Counted from the stretch's first letter, positions 16,865 to 27,933 are shown. The stretch is DNA of 64,000 nt from Tropicibacter naphthalenivorans (GCF_900176475.1 NZ_FWXX01000009.1:62001-126000), one strand, 5' to 3'. The notes: generated by a model not told the origin, from the letters alone. Made by a program: numbers and translations.

Positions 16865-19800
16865 CTATGCCGCCATGCGATTTATTATCGAGGCGACATA
16901 GGTGTCTTTTCGATCCTCCATGAACAGAACATGCATGTCCTCCAATTCATGGATCGTTTTGCCCCAGTTCAGCTTGCCGAACCGTGTTGGTGTGACGATA
17001 AAGCTGTTCAATATGACGTTCTCGCTGGCGAGCCTTGCCTGGATGCCCTTGATGACCTGATGGAACTCAATCTTCTTGTGGCCAGGGCCTTCATGCTGGA
17101 GGCCATGAGGCTCGACGAAAGCCAAGTGCTGTCTGCCGTCCTTCACGAGCCATAGAAGGAAGTCGGGATAAAAATTTCCTGCCTCAAAGAAGCCCACCCC
17201 GCGCCCGCGGCTCTCGTTGCGAAGCAAGAAGAGTTCAATTCCCTCCGCCGCCAGCCGTGCTTGATCCTTTTCGATGAAAAGGCGCAGATCATCCAAGAAC
17301 TGGAACTCGCTCTCATTCAATGAAACCGGCGCGATCTGGATTTTGCTTCCCTTGGCCGCATGAAGCACGGGCTCGTAGAGATGCGTGCCAAACAGGCAGC
17401 CTTTCAAGTCGCCAGCACGCAACACCCCGGCTTTTCGAGCCGATATCTCGCCGGTGAGGTTCTGGATGTCGTTGATGAGCGCGGTTTCGCTGGCATCGAC
17501 GATTAGCTGGTATTCCTCCGCTTCAGGCAGGCTTCCGTCACCGGCTTCGATCTCACGGAGTTCAAGACGTGGCTCAATAAAGGCTGCCTTGCAGTAGTTA
17601 TAGTATTCTTCCGAGAATTTCTGCAGCAGCTCCGCCGCCATCTCCTGCCAGAGCGCGACGTTCCCAAAATCCGAGAACTCCATCTTCCCCGAAGGCACGA
17701 CGACCTTGTACCAGGTCCGGTCAGTGAGCAGTGCCCTGATCATGGACTTGGAAATGTTGAGATTGTGCCAAGTGCGCTCACGCTTGAATTTCTCAAGACG
17801 GAAGAAAAGATCGTCGTAGTCCAAGAAGTCCAAGTGGCCATCTTCGAAAACGGTCTCCTCCTTGGTGCCCAGCCTGCTGCCCTTCTTGGACTCGAGAGAC
17901 TGGATGCGGGGATACCAATCTATCGTGACGCCCTTTTGGTGTATCTTTGCCGGGACCAACGTCAGGGCCGGCACAGCGCCATCCCTCTTAAAATCGTACT
18001 CGCGACCGTCACCGCGCTTCTTTCGGGGGCGCAGCACCTTGAGGCGTTGCCCGAAGTCGTATGTGACCGTCAGCGGAACTGTGAAGACCTGCTTCTGATC
18101 GTTGCGGGGCAGCTCTTCCTCTTCGAGGAACTTCCGGAATCGCTCCATGAAGTCAGCCTCGATCCCGAAGACATTCAGGGTCTCGACATACTGTATGAGT
18201 TCCGGTTGATGGGTGGGGGTGGCGAAGCCGCTACGCTGGAGCGACCAGTCATACCCTTTTAGCCGGACGCCGCGCCCGAAAAGCTGAATGATCTGCGCGC
18301 CTTCGCTCTTGCCGACATGCATGAGACCAAGGGTGCTGACGCGCCAGCAATCCCAGCCCTCGACAAAGCGTTTGGAGCCGATGAGCAGATTGACCGGGGA
18401 GCTGGACAGGTTGATCTGCCCGAACATCGTCTCGGCAAACTCAGATTCCAGGACCGCGACGTTGTCGAACTCCTGCTCAGCGATGTGGGTCGCCAAGCCG
18501 GATGCGTCGCCGACGTTTATGAGCCCGAAGGGCTTCTCAGCCTGGCCGACGCGCAACATGATCTCGTTCTCGTCGCCCTTGATCCGGGCAATCGACAGCT
18601 CACCACCGGCCCGGTTCTGAAAGAGCTTTTCAAGGATGTCGCGGAACAGGTCGCCGGGCTTCCAGCCCTCGCGAAGCATGAGCTGCTGTAGGTAGACGAA
18701 ACCGCCGGCGAATATGTCGCCGCCGTTCTCATCGAGGAGACCGGTCTCCTGAGCGTTACCGCTGAGGATCCGCTCGATCTCGGCGGCCGACGTACCCTCG
18801 CTCTTCAGGAACTTCGCTATGAAGGCAAGAATCTTGCCCACGTCAGAAACTGTAGCCTTCTCGGCCTTGGATCCGGTGGCCTTGGTCACGCTGGAGCCGA
18901 CGAAAACCCAGAGCGGTTTCTCGATGTTGTAGGGCGCATAAATGCCCTGCTTGTCCTCGTAGAGCTTCAGCTGCTGGTAAAAACTCAGAAGGCAGGCAGT
19001 CAGGTACGAGAATTCGAGCTGGGAGAAGGTCCGCGGAAGGTTGAAGATGCGGTAGTCCTTGCCATAGCCGTCCTCGTAAAAGTACCGGTACGAATAGTCG
19101 AACAGGATCGTCTTCGCGTAGGACGCTTCGATATCGGGACGCTTCGCGGCAGTGACAGCCTCCTTCAGCGTCGCCGAATACTCGAAAACAAAACCCTTCT
19201 CCGACAGGCGGGCGCGGCTTCGGAACCAGCCGCGTTCTTCCTGGCTTCCCATGCCACGATGGGCCTCGTCGACGAGCAGCAGATTCTGGTCGCCGAGATT
19301 GCGTGTCGCGATGACGTTGGGCCCGTCGGTGTCTCCGAGCTTTGTCACCTCGGTGAAGTCCACCTGACGCAGCCCGTTCTTGCCCGAGGACAGCAGATCG
19401 CCGCTGTCCGTCAGCAGGCGCGACGCGACGATATTGCTGCCCTTCATCTCGCGCGCGTGCTGCAGGGAAAGCTGCTCGTTCGGCGTGATCAGTACCGTCC
19501 GCGTCAGGTCGTGCTTGAGTGGCGACTTCGAGGCGTAATGCCTGAATTGCAGGAAGTTGACGTGCATCAGCAGCGTCTTCCCCGAACCGGTGGCGTTCTG
19601 CAGGCAGAGCTTATTCAGGTCATCGAGCTCGTAGGGCGTGATCCCCGTCTCGTAGCCCTCATCGGTCCAGTACTTGTCGAACGCATCGACATAGGCGTTC
19701 AGCGCATCGAGCAGCGCGGCGCGATCAGCGAAGAACCGGTCGAGATAGATCTCGGCGAACAGCAGCGAGAGCCACTGGTAGTACTTCCACACGATCGGCC

Positions 19801-20119
19801 GGTCACGCTTCTCGTTGATCGCCAGCGTGTGGCTGACGATGTTGTGCTCGTAGCGCAGCAGATCGGCCCGCGTGATCTCGGCGCCTTCCTGCAGGTGGAC
19901 GTCCAGCGCCTTGTAGAAGTGGTGCAGGTTCTCGGACGTCATGCCCTCGGGCGCATCCTTCACCGTCTTGGCCAGCGGCTGCACCGGCCGCAGGGTGCGC
20001 TTGCCGTCCTTGTGGTCCTTCAGCGGATCGAAGCCGAACAGGCTGACGATCCACTGGTTGAGCACCAGCTTGTGGCCAAAGGGGAGCGGCTTGATCTTGG
20101 ATTTGGGCTTTCTTGCCAT
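16865..20119 (-). CDS. Type III-like restriction subunit: DEAD/DEAH helicase with C-terminal nuclease-like domain
   Basis: A 1084-residue SF2 translocase. Motif I is ATGSGKT (176-182), motif II DEAH (284-287), motif III FEYSAT, and the second helicase lobe holds [10 protein letters not shown] and QLFGRGVR (motifs V/VI). This motif set matches Res subunits of type III restriction systems. Near the C-terminus YPDFLLWL followed 13 residues later by FVEPHG resembles a PD-(D/E)xK centre, with E-x-H instead of the usual E-x-K, also common in Res relatives. The gene starts three bases after the methyltransferase stop, so the two are one Mod-Res pair. It is larger than EcoP15I Res by about 100 residues. 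Confidence 0.85.
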   Translation of the reverse strand: MARKPKSKIKPLPFGHKLVLNQWIVSLFGFDPLKDHKDGKRTLRPVQPLAKTVKDAPEGMTSENLHHFYKALDVHLQEGAEITRADLLRYEHNIVSHTLAINEKRDRPIVWKYYQWLSLLFAEIYLDRFFADRAALLDALNAYVDAFDKYWTDEGYETGITPYELDDLNKLCLQNATGSGKTLLMHVNFLQFRHYASKSPLKHDLTRTVLITPNEQLSLQHAREMKGSNIVASRLLTDSGDLLSSGKNGLRQVDFTEVTKLGDTDGPNVIATRNLGDQNLLLVDEAHRGMGSQEERGWFRSRARLSEKGFVFEYSATLKEAVTAAKRPDIEASYAKTILFDYSYRYFYEDGYGKDYRIFNLPRTFSQLEFSYLTACLLSFYQQLKLYEDKQGIYAPYNIEKPLWVFVGSSVTKATGSKAEKATVSDVGKILAFIAKFLKSEGTSAAEIERILSGNAQETGLLDENGGDIFAGGFVYLQQLMLREGWKPGDLFRDILEKLFQNRAGGELSIARIKGDENEIMLRVGQAEKPFGLINVGDASGLATHIAEQEFDNVAVLESEFAETMFGQINLSSSPVNLLIGSKRFVEGWDCWRVSTLGLMHVGKSEGAQIIQLFGRGVRLKGYDWSLQRSGFATPTHQPELIQYVETLNVFGIEADFMERFRKFLEEEELPRNDQKQVFTVPLTVTYDFGQRLKVLRPRKKRGDGREYDFKRDGAVPALTLVPAKIHQKGVTIDWYPRIQSLESKKGSRLGTKEETVFEDGHLDFLDYDDLFFRLEKFKRERTWHNLNISKSMIRALLTDRTWYKVVVPSGKMEFSDFGNVALWQEMAAELLQKFSEEYYNYCKAAFIEPRLELREIEAGDGSLPEAEEYQLIVDASETALINDIQNLTGEISARKAGVLRAGDLKGCLFGTHLYEPVLHAAKGSKIQIAPVSLNESEFQFLDDLRLFIEKDQARLAAEGIELFLLRNESRGRGVGFFEAGNFYPDFLLWLVKDGRQHLAFVEPHGLQHEGPGHKKIEFHQVIKGIQARLASENVILNSFIVTPTRFGKLNWGKTIHELEDMHVLFMEDRKDTYVASIINRMAA

Positions 20120-20122
20120 CGC

Positions 20123-23100
20123 TCAGCCCTCCACGTCCCACATCGCCTGGTGGAAGGCTTCCTCGATGAGGCGCACCTTCCAGGTCTCCTCGTCCTTGCG
20201 GAGGTTGGGCAGGTTGTTGGAGCCATTCACGTAGATCACGTCGAACTCGGTGTCCTGCGCGGAGAGGCGGTACTTCCGGAACCACTCGTCCAGCATCAGA
20301 TTGTCCTGCTCGAGATCGCCGGTCAGCTTCCGCCAGACCACCAGCGCCTTCTCCCGGTCGTTGTGATCACCGGGGGTGCGCAGGGTGTAGCCCTCGACCT
20401 TGCGGAAGCGCCAGGTGCCGTCGTCCGTCTCTTTCAGCGCGCCGTCGAGCATCAGCCGGGTGTTCGTGTCGCCCGGTAGCTCGGGATCGACCTCGCGCTT
20501 GAACGCGGCGTCATAGCCGCGCCATCGGTCCAGATGCTCGACATGCAGGCCGGTCAGCCAGTTGAACGTCTCGACCAGGTCCACGGCTTTCTCGACATAC
20601 TCGTCCGTGCCGGGCTTCTTGATCTTCAGCTTGTAGGCGGTCGGATCGTCGAACCACTCGATGTTCAAAAGCGACGGGCTGCCCTTGGTCTCGAAGTCGA
20701 GCCAGTAGCGGAGCATGTAATCGCGCTCGAAGTCGCCTTTGGCCCCTTTGAAGCCGGCTCCGGGGAGGAGCGTAAGGTTGTTCAAGGCATCTTCGTAGCT
20801 TTCGAGCCGAACATATTTGAACAGAGCGGACAAGCCGTCGTTCGAAAGCGGTTTCCCGTCCCGCCACTGTGACGCGTAGATTGCCTTCTGCATTCTCGGT
20901 CGCGTCACTGTATCAAAGTATTCGCCCATCTCAACTAGACAGAACTTGCGGGAGCCGTGATCAGCTCTGTTCAGCGATAGCACGGCATGCCCAGTGCTTG
21001 CCGAGCCGCCGAAACAATCAAGGATCGTCGAGTCTTTTTCTGCCGCGTGCGTTATGAAACGAGAGACAAAATCAGCATGCTTCGGCGCAAGGAAAATACC
21101 AGACTGACCGAACATCGCAGAGGTTTGCTTTTCGCCGTCTGAATAATCTACAAAAATACTTTTTCCGACGTTTGTTTCGACTTCATGAAGCATTCTCTTG
21201 ATTTGGGGAACCTTGGCTTCGGTGTCGCCCCATGCAATACGCCCGTCCTCGTCCAACGTCTTAAGTGTTGTTCGATTTGTGTCATCCTCCGCTCGGTCAT
21301 ACGGAAACTTCCAACCACTCTTGGGCATTGTGACCGGCTTTCCTGTTATTGGATGATTGGCAGTATAGAATCGATAGTTAGGGCTCTTGGGATCACGTGT
21401 ACTTGCGGCTTGTTTGGTCGCAGGTAGTGCGAGGTCAGACTCCCTGAAGACCCAGATCTGCGCTTGAAGCTCTCTGGCAACGGACTCGTCAACGATCTTC
21501 CCATCAGCATCGCGGTATTCTGCATTCTTATAGTTAAACAGTCCCTTCCACGGGTCGTCCTTCTGAAAGTCTTCCCACTCAAGACCTTGCGCTTCTATTT
21601 CTTCGCGGTAAGCGATTTTGTGATCGTTGTATAACTTCTTGATTGCCTCTTCAATTTCCGAGATCGGCGGATAATCCGGGTTTAGGGCTGCAACAAGCTC
21701 CATGACTTCCAAGTAGCCAGGCTTTGGCTCACGGAACATGCTGCGGTCTTTCTCGGCAGTCGGCTTATCTTTGGCATAAACCAATACATACTCGTGGTTC
21801 GTCGAGTAATTTGGGACCTGGCTATTATTTGTGTTCATTGACCAGATCAGCTCTTCGACACGGTTCTCCGCCCCAAATACGGCATCCATCGCATGTTCAA
21901 GTACCGTGCGTTCGGATTTGTCGATACTCACGAAGATCGCGCCATTTTTTGGCAGCATCGGCTTCATCGCTCGAAGCCGATCATGCATCAAAGTCGCCCA
22001 TGAAGAGTGCTTGTAGCTGTTCTTGTAGGGAATTGAACTGCTATCAGTGTTGTAGGGCGGGTCAATATAAATGCACTTCACGCTATCCCTTAGCTTTTCC
22101 TCAAACAGCCTCAGGGCCTGAAAGTTGTCCGAATGAACGAGTTGGCCCGATTGCTCAGCGTCTATGTCTTGAAGTCGCGCCAATATGTCTTCTTTGGTTT
22201 CGGCCGTGAGGAAACAGGTGTCCAAGAGAAGCTTTTGATTTTCCCTCAAGAAATCGACGGATAGTGGCTCTGAGTATCCCTGCATTTGGTCGATCGCAAA
22301 AAGCTTGACCCACTCTTTCCGCTGGGCCTCGTTGGCCGCAATCTCTGGATAGAATTCCTCCGGGATGCGGTCGAGCGTGATGCAGTACTGGGTGTCGACG
22401 ACGAATTTCTTCTTCAGCCACAACCGCTTCTGGAAGTCCTCGAGCTGGGCGAGGAAGTCGATCAGATGCTGTGCGATGCGGCGCAGCACCTTGACCTTGG
22501 CCAGGTAGGCTTCCACCCGCGGCGCATCGGCGGACTCGATGTCGTCCAGCCGCATCACCTCGTTCTTGATGTAGAAGTCCAGCTCGCGCCGCAGGAACCC
22601 GCCCAGATCCTTGTGGATGAAGTAGTCCATCGTGTTCCGGCCCGTGTACTGGGCCAGGTACTTCTCCAGCAGCGTCCGGTCCTTCTCGGCCTCGGTCGGC
22701 GCCGGGGTCGTCAGCGCGGTCACATAATCGTTCGCGCCCTCCAGCTTGGGCAGCAGTGCCTTCACCTTGTCGGCCGCCTCGGCGAGGCGCTTCTTGCGCC
22801 AGGTGCCGTCCTGGCCGGTCTTTTCGGGATCCGGGCGGTACTGGAACTGGATGACCAGCTCCGGCTCGCCGGTGTCGCCCATCTCGATCTTCACCGGCTC
22901 CGGCTCGTGGATGATGAAGTAGCGTTCAGTCTGTTCGGACGCCTTGACGTTGTTGTGCTCTCCCTCGGACGCCGAGACGATCCGGCAGTGGACCTTGAGC
23001 GGCTTCTGCTCAAACAGCGCGCCGTGCTTGTCCTTGAACTCCTTCGCCTGCGTCGGATCGAAGGTGAAGTTGGTCAGGTACTCGGACGTCTTGATGTAGT

Positions 23101-23596
23101 ATTGATCGCGGTTGGCCCAGTGCAGATAGACCTCGCGCCCGTCATAGGGAACGGCGTAGGGGGCCGCCTTGCCGTCCGTCTCGCGCGCGAAGTAGCGGCG
23201 GCTCATGAAGTCGCCGTTGTCGTAGTAGCGCTCGAAGAAGCGGTAGAGGTGGTCGTAGACGTCGCCCTCGTTGCTGCCGCTCTCCTTCGCCGCGTCCCAG
23301 GCCGCCTTGGCCTTCTTCACCGGCTCGGTCACGTCCGGATCGGGCGCGCCGTATTCGATGGCCTGCTGGCGGGCAGCCTCATGCGCGGCCTTGGCCTGCT
23401 CGACACGGGCGCCATCCGCCTCGCCGAATGCATCGCGGATGATGCTCAGCAGATCTTCCTCGAGAAACTTGGTCACCCGGCCGGCCTTCGCATGCATGAT
23501 GCGATAGAAGCCGAAGTCCAGGTCGGGCTGGTCGAGCTGGAACAGCTCCTTCAGCAGGCTGATCAGGCGTTCTCGTTGTTTCTCGACGTTCGGCAT
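20123..23596 (-). CDS. Large beta-class N6-adenine DNA methyltransferase (Mod-like)
   Basis: A 1157-residue protein, nearly twice the usual type III Mod. Catalytic motif IV DPPYN lies at 512-516 and the AdoMet motif [13 protein letters not shown] at about 860-871, so motif order IV then I marks the beta class. Motif I is divergent (SASTG for the usual GSGTT). Residues 1-500 form a long N-terminal region with coiled and charged parts; the 320 residues between the motifs include a target recognition region. Start: ATG at 23596 follows AGGAG by nine bases; a GTG at 23629 overlapping the helicase stop (GTGA) is an alternative with no clear ribosome site. Expected product is N6-methyladenine on host DNA. 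Confidence 0.85.
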   Translation of the reverse strand: MPNVEKQRERLISLLKELFQLDQPDLDFGFYRIMHAKAGRVTKFLEEDLLSIIRDAFGEADGARVEQAKAAHEAARQQAIEYGAPDPDVTEPVKKAKAAWDAAKESGSNEGDVYDHLYRFFERYYDNGDFMSRRYFARETDGKAAPYAVPYDGREVYLHWANRDQYYIKTSEYLTNFTFDPTQAKEFKDKHGALFEQKPLKVHCRIVSASEGEHNNVKASEQTERYFIIHEPEPVKIEMGDTGEPELVIQFQYRPDPEKTGQDGTWRKKRLAEAADKVKALLPKLEGANDYVTALTTPAPTEAEKDRTLLEKYLAQYTGRNTMDYFIHKDLGGFLRRELDFYIKNEVMRLDDIESADAPRVEAYLAKVKVLRRIAQHLIDFLAQLEDFQKRLWLKKKFVVDTQYCITLDRIPEEFYPEIAANEAQRKEWVKLFAIDQMQGYSEPLSVDFLRENQKLLLDTCFLTAETKEDILARLQDIDAEQSGQLVHSDNFQALRLFEEKLRDSVKCIYIDPPYNTDSSSIPYKNSYKHSSWATLMHDRLRAMKPMLPKNGAIFVSIDKSERTVLEHAMDAVFGAENRVEELIWSMNTNNSQVPNYSTNHEYVLVYAKDKPTAEKDRSMFREPKPGYLEVMELVAALNPDYPPISEIEEAIKKLYNDHKIAYREEIEAQGLEWEDFQKDDPWKGLFNYKNAEYRDADGKIVDESVARELQAQIWVFRESDLALPATKQAASTRDPKSPNYRFYTANHPITGKPVTMPKSGWKFPYDRAEDDTNRTTLKTLDEDGRIAWGDTEAKVPQIKRMLHEVETNVGKSIFVDYSDGEKQTSAMFGQSGIFLAPKHADFVSRFITHAAEKDSTILDCFGGSASTGHAVLSLNRADHGSRKFCLVEMGEYFDTVTRPRMQKAIYASQWRDGKPLSNDGLSALFKYVRLESYEDALNNLTLLPGAGFKGAKGDFERDYMLRYWLDFETKGSPSLLNIEWFDDPTAYKLKIKKPGTDEYVEKAVDLVETFNWLTGLHVEHLDRWRGYDAAFKREVDPELPGDTNTRLMLDGALKETDDGTWRFRKVEGYTLRTPGDHNDREKALVVWRKLTGDLEQDNLMLDEWFRKYRLSAQDTEFDVIYVNGSNNLPNLRKDEETWKVRLIEEAFHQAMWDVEG

Positions 23597-23625
23597 GTGA
23601 CGGGTTTCTCCTGCATTCTGTTGGC

Positions 23626-26514
23626 TCACACGACCGCCCAGCGGACGGCGAAGAGCTCCTGTTTGCTGATATCCTGTTGGAGGCGGGTTTCCAGGTCCGA
23701 GATCATCTGATCACGCTCGTCGATGATCTCGTCCTCCACCTCGAAGATGCGTTGGCGAAGCCGACGCTTGGATTTCTCCAGGTCCTGAATCTGCATCTGG
23801 ATCCGGTGCTGATCCTCGGGGGACTCGGCCGTTCGCGCCTCGCGCTTGAGTTCGAGGATCCGCGCCTTCGCGTCCTTCAATTCCTTTTCGGCGGCGAAGA
23901 CCTTGTCCTCGGCCCACCTTTCGAGCTTCTGGCTCTCGGCCGAGAACCACTCCGCGTTCTGGCGCTTCAGAGCGTCGGTCACAGCTTGTTCGCGTACAGC
24001 GAGCGGGCCCTCCAATCGGGATTTCTCGATGGTCGCGACCCCGCCTGTGATGCGGCAGGGCATGTCGAAAAGGCGCCGAACGACATCTTCTTCGATCAGC
24101 TCGCCCTCATCGGTCATCGCCGCGAACAGGATGTGGTCCTGCGCATCGAAGCCTGAAAAGCTGAGGCAGCGTGCAGCGAGGATTCCGCCGCGCCCCACAA
24201 GCGGTTCGATGCTGACGGCCTTGGCTGGCCATGCTGAGTAATCGAATGCCAAAGAGGCTGCTTCGAGGATTCGGCCCTTGGCCCGCTCAATGACATGCTG
24301 CGCCAGCGGGTGACCCAAACGGTATCTGTGTTCGCTCAGACCGTTCTTGGCGATCCCGTAGCCTCCAGCGGGCACAGCAAGCCCACCCGGCGGCTCCTTC
24401 AGGGTGAAGGTGAGGTGTTCGTCATCGAACTGAGCTCGGTCGCGGAGCTCATGCCGCGTCACCGCCCAGAGCATCCTCTCGTATCGCCCGACATACTCCT
24501 TGCTCTTGTCGAGATTGATCTTCAGGCGGTCATGCACCTCGGCGTCGAAGTTCTCCAGCAGCTTCCGCCGAGTGTCCTCCATCGCAACGCTGATGTTCTC
24601 GTCCATTTCGCCCCGAAGCCGAGAGAACTCGGTCTCGATCTCTTCTGTTGTTCTGCACGTCTGGTAGATGGTGACGATCCGCTTTTCGAATTCGACACCG
24701 GACTCGATTGACCCCAAAACCTCGTCGGAAGCGCCGAACACCCCGGAGAATAGCTGAAACTTTTCGGCCAGAAGCTCGTAAACGCGTTGGTCTGCGGCAT
24801 TGTTTTTGTTCAGGAAATTGACAACCACAACGTCATAGAGCTGGCCGTAGCGGTGGCAACGACCAATGCGTTGCTCGATTCGCTGGGGGTTCCAAGGCAG
24901 ATCGTAGTTCACCACGATGGAACAGAATTGAAGGTTGATGCCTTCTGCGGCGGCCTCTGTTGCAATCATGATCGAGGCATTCTCGCGGAAGTACTCGACC
25001 AATGCCGCACGTATGTCGGCTGTCCGTGAGCCAGTAATGCGATCGCTACCTTTGTGCTTTTCGAGCCAGGCATCATAGATCTGTTTGGATTGCTCGTCGG
25101 TGTTAGACCCGTTGAAAAGAACGAGCTCATCGCCGTAGCCGTTGTCTGACAGAAGGCGGACAAGATACTCTTGGGTGCGGCGTGACTCTGTGAAGATGAT
25201 AGCCTTCTGCGCGGCACCAAGTTGTTGGGTCTTGGCGAAACCAGCACTCAACGCGCTGAGAAGTGCTTGCCCCTTCGCGTTTTCAGAAATCGAAACAGCG
25301 AGGTCGCGGAATTCGCGTAGGTCGGAGATTTCCTTCTTGATCGCGTTCACATCTTCCGGGGACAGCAATTCGGGCTGGTCATTGCTTTCTGGCCACTCGT
25401 CTGCGAGTTCATCGAACTCCTCGTAGTCTTCCGCTAGTTCCTCCTCGAGCTTGCTCCGCAGGTCAGTGTCTTGCTTGAGTTGCCGCTCAAGCTTCCGCGC
25501 AAGGGAGTCGAGAGCGCCTGCGATGGCGAAAGTCGAGGATGCGAGCAGCTTCCGCATGATCAACGTCATTAGGGTTCGCTGCGATGACGGCAACGCGTGC
25601 AGAGAAGGCCTTCGGAGGTAATCCGATACCATGTCGTAAAGAGCCTGCTCTGCCTCGGTTGGCACGAACTCCTGCGTGATCGGAATGCGATTTGTGTACC
25701 GTATATATTCGAGCACCTGGCGACGGAGCGTTCGATGGCAGACAGCTTGCAGTCGCAGCTTCAGTTCGTCGAACTGATCATCACCGGTCAGCCGCGCGTA
25801 CTTGGCCCTAAAGCTCTTGGCGTCACCGAAGGTGAAGTCATCGATTAGGCTGACGAGTCCGTACAACTCCATCAGCGAGTTCTGCAGGGGCGTGGCGGTC
25901 AACAGGATCTTGGGCGCGTTCATGAGTGCGCCCTTCAGAGTGCGTCCGATCCGATTGTCTGGTCGGTACACGTTCCTAAGGCGATGCGCCTCGTCGATCA
26001 CCACCAAATCCCAAGGAATGACCATCAAAGCCTCGGCGTGCCGTGCCGCAAATTGAAAAGAGGAGATCACAAGGCGCTTCTGATCGAATGGGCTACGCAC
26101 CCCATCCTTCGACATCTTGTTGTAGTTCTTCGCCTCGAGGATAAGCGTCGGAAGGAAGAACTTTTCCTCGACCTCTTGCGACCACTGCTTCCGCAAGTTG
26201 GCTGGCGTAATGATCAGAATGCGACGTTTCCCTTCGGCCCATTTCTGAGCGAGAACCAATCCAGCCTCGATTGTTTTTCCAAGACCCACTTCGTCAGCCA
26301 GAATCGCCCCTTTCGAGAGCGGTGACTTGAACGCAAACAGCGCGGCTTCAACTTGATGAGGATTGAGGTCCACCTGCGCGTCCAACAGTGCCCCAGCGAT
26401 TTTTTCATTGTCGGCGACGGAATGCCGCTTGCTCAGTTCGTGCGCAAATAGCTTGGCGTGATACTCTGTGATCAATTCAGCACTCCGGAACCTGGCTTGC
26501 AGGACCGACGGCAT
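23626..26514 (-). CDS. SNF2-family helicase/translocase
   Basis: A 962-residue ATPase from the ATG at 26514. Helicase motif I is DEVGLGKT (74-81), motif II DEAH (174-177, VIDEAHRLRN), and the second lobe has EGINLQFC, YDLPWNPQRIEQRIGRCHR (motifs V/VI), the SNF2/HepA pattern. The C-terminal 200 residues contain a long coiled coil with ERW, KELKDAKARILELKREAR and KSKRRLRQRIFEVEDE. Similar proteins are DrmD of class 1 DISARM and orphan helicases near methyltransferases. The gene overlaps the end of the WYL gene by 38 bases, so translation is coupled. An upstream frame extension to 26643 exists but would overlap the WYL gene far more. Confidence 0.85.
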   Translation of the reverse strand: MPSVLQARFRSAELITEYHAKLFAHELSKRHSVADNEKIAGALLDAQVDLNPHQVEAALFAFKSPLSKGAILADEVGLGKTIEAGLVLAQKWAEGKRRILIITPANLRKQWSQEVEEKFFLPTLILEAKNYNKMSKDGVRSPFDQKRLVISSFQFAARHAEALMVIPWDLVVIDEAHRLRNVYRPDNRIGRTLKGALMNAPKILLTATPLQNSLMELYGLVSLIDDFTFGDAKSFRAKYARLTGDDQFDELKLRLQAVCHRTLRRQVLEYIRYTNRIPITQEFVPTEAEQALYDMVSDYLRRPSLHALPSSQRTLMTLIMRKLLASSTFAIAGALDSLARKLERQLKQDTDLRSKLEEELAEDYEEFDELADEWPESNDQPELLSPEDVNAIKKEISDLREFRDLAVSISENAKGQALLSALSAGFAKTQQLGAAQKAIIFTESRRTQEYLVRLLSDNGYGDELVLFNGSNTDEQSKQIYDAWLEKHKGSDRITGSRTADIRAALVEYFRENASIMIATEAAAEGINLQFCSIVVNYDLPWNPQRIEQRIGRCHRYGQLYDVVVVNFLNKNNAADQRVYELLAEKFQLFSGVFGASDEVLGSIESGVEFEKRIVTIYQTCRTTEEIETEFSRLRGEMDENISVAMEDTRRKLLENFDAEVHDRLKINLDKSKEYVGRYERMLWAVTRHELRDRAQFDDEHLTFTLKEPPGGLAVPAGGYGIAKNGLSEHRYRLGHPLAQHVIERAKGRILEAASLAFDYSAWPAKAVSIEPLVGRGGILAARCLSFSGFDAQDHILFAAMTDEGELIEEDVVRRLFDMPCRITGGVATIEKSRLEGPLAVREQAVTDALKRQNAEWFSAESQKLERWAEDKVFAAEKELKDAKARILELKREARTAESPEDQHRIQMQIQDLEKSKRRLRQRIFEVEDEIIDERDQMISDLETRLQQDISKQELFAVRWAVV

Positions 26515-27382
26515 TGCCGACGGAGGGGATATGGCAAGTAATGAGTTCCCGATTGAGGAGCACGATCTGCTGATCCTGCGGCTTCCTGGCGAATGGATCC
26601 GTGTCCAGCCCAAGGCGCTTGAGGGTGTAATAGAGAAGTGCACGGCGAACCTTGATTTCGGCTTTCCCGTCTTGCATGCCGTAGTCGAGCGCGATCACCT
26701 TGGCCTGTGTCTCGGACAGGTCCGGGTGGGGCCCCACCTTCAGCGTGACCTCCGAATGCCAGTCGTCGTCTTCGGCGGCAGAGGTTGCAGCATCGGCGGT
26801 CTCGCGCACCTCAAGTATCCGAGACAGCAGGAAGTCCTTGAAACTATTGCCCGTCATGCAAAAGGCTCGCGCATGCCAACGAAACCCATCGAAGGCAATG
26901 GCGTGGGGCGCAATCCAGCGCCAACGCGGCTCGGGATTGGACAAGGATTGGTAGTTGATCTCTATCGCCTCAGTCCGGCGAATGGCACCAACGACCGCGC
27001 GTAAGGTTTCAGGATGAACGCCGCGCACAGGAGTAGGCGTCGAGCCAAAGGCCGGCAGGTCAGTGGTCCAGCAGTCATCGCGGTCGAGGAGCCCATCCTC
27101 AAGGGAGCGCAGCTGGGCCAGGTAGCGGCCAGCGTCCAGCTTTCCGAACACAGACTTGAAGCCCGGGCCGCGCACATAGGTGCGCGCGCTCTTGTCGTAG
27201 GTCATGTTGTCGGGGGCAAAGCTGATGTAGCGATTCAGGTCGGTTGAAGCCTGGTTCACCGACAGCCCGAACTGCTCCATGACATCGCTTCGGTTCACAT
27301 GACCCTCCCAGAACAGGCGAAACTCGATGAACTCGAGCCGCTGCTCGACGCCCCAGCGAAGTTCCGACCTGTCGATTTCCAC
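26477..27382 (-). CDS. WYL-domain transcriptional regulator (BrxR/CapW-like)
   Basis: A 301-residue protein if started at the GTG 27382, which has GGGAG seven bases upstream; a TTG at 27430 in frame is less likely. The N-terminal about 70 residues form a winged helix-turn-helix (VEQRLEFIEFRLFWEG, then FGLSVNQASTDLNRYI). The middle holds a WYL-type domain (IEINYQSLSNPEPRWRWIAP, then FDGFRWHARAFC and FKDFLLSRILEV), and the C-terminus a WCX-like region. This three-part layout is that of BrxR and CapW, regulators at the head of BREX, CBASS and other defence operons, which bind palindromes and repress. Two palindromes lie directly upstream. Confidence 0.85.
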   Translation of the reverse strand: MEIDRSELRWGVEQRLEFIEFRLFWEGHVNRSDVMEQFGLSVNQASTDLNRYISFAPDNMTYDKSARTYVRGPGFKSVFGKLDAGRYLAQLRSLEDGLLDRDDCWTTDLPAFGSTPTPVRGVHPETLRAVVGAIRRTEAIEINYQSLSNPEPRWRWIAPHAIAFDGFRWHARAFCMTGNSFKDFLLSRILEVRETADAATSAAEDDDWHSEVTLKVGPHPDLSETQAKVIALDYGMQDGKAEIKVRRALLYYTLKRLGLDTDPFARKPQDQQIVLLNRELITCHIPSVGNAVGPASQVPEC

Positions 27383-27425
27383 TACGCGCTCCCGCCTTGG
27401 TCGATGCGCACGATTACTATGCGCG

Positions 27426-27438
27426 CCCAATTATTGGG
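27426..27438 (-). promoter_or_regulatory. Palindrome, candidate operator of the defence operon
   Basis: A perfect 13-base inverted repeat, CCCAAT T ATTGGG, about 45 bases upstream of the GTG start of the WYL gene. On the - strand a CATAGTAAT stretch lies between the palindrome and the start and could serve as a -10 element, which would put this site near the spacer or -35 position. A WYL dimer binding here would repress the six-gene operon. No measured data. Confidence 0.4.
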
Positions 27439-27469
27439 TTCTAGCCGACGCTATCCGACGGGGTGAGCG

Positions 27470-27489
27470 CGCGCAATCGAAATTGCGCG
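27470..27489 (-). promoter_or_regulatory. Palindrome, second candidate operator
   Basis: A perfect 8-base inverted repeat CGCGCAAT / ATTGCGCG with a four-base centre, 90-110 bases before the WYL start. A nested repeat CAATCG (27474-27479) and CGATTG (27494-27499) overlaps it. Between this and the other palindrome are two CCGACG direct repeats (27445-27450 and 27455-27460). The density of symmetry in about 75 bases, in an otherwise unoccupied gap of 248 bases, suggests a control region. Confidence 0.4.
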
Positions 27490-27630
27490 TAAAGCGATTG
27501 ATATTGCTGGGGGTTGTGGGTGGGACCTAGTTTCAGCAGGGATCGCGCAGTCACCGATCAGGCATGATGGCGGTCCTCACTGTTCAGCTTCCCTGCGGCA
27601 TGCGGCACGGGGGACGTCAGGCTGCATGGC

Positions 27631-27831
27631 TCAGTCCCCGGCCTTGTCCGCTGGGATCTCGCTCAGCTCCCGATTTTCGAATGCCACGACATCCTCCATC
27701 CGGTAGATGACCAAGCGTCCGATCTTGATGAAGCGCGGCCCTTCGCCAAGGGAGCGCCAGTATTCGAGGGTCCTGTGGCTGATCCTCCATCGTGCTGCCA
27801 GCTCAATTTGGGTCAGACGGGTGTCAAACAT
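27631..27831 (-). CDS. Small AlpA/MerR-type helix-turn-helix protein
   Basis: A 66-residue protein from ATG 27831, with AAAGGA nine bases upstream. It has the excisionase-type winged helix layout: QIELAARWRISHRTLEYWRS (helix-turn-helix with recognition helix), GPRFIKIGRLVIYRMEDV (wing) and a short C-terminal helix AFENREL. Such proteins act as phage excisionases or AlpA-type regulators. It is 248 bases upstream of the defence operon on the same strand and has a paralogue immediately upstream with about 60% identical residues over the core. Confidence 0.7.
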   Translation of the reverse strand: MFDTRLTQIELAARWRISHRTLEYWRSLGEGPRFIKIGRLVIYRMEDVVAFENRELSEIPADKAGD

Positions 27832-27933
27832 TTTCGTTTCCTTTCGTGCGATCTCAACGGCCGAAATGCAAACTCCCTGCGCGTCCATAACAATGCTTCG
27901 CGCAGGGTTTTGCTGACGATGCCCGCGCGGGAT

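Noticed and set aside
14645-27382. Calling the block DISARM or BREX
   Set aside because: DISARM needs drmA, drmB and drmC, and BREX needs pglZ and brxC-type genes. None of these are present in the window, so only the general class (helicase, methyltransferase, regulator) is shared.
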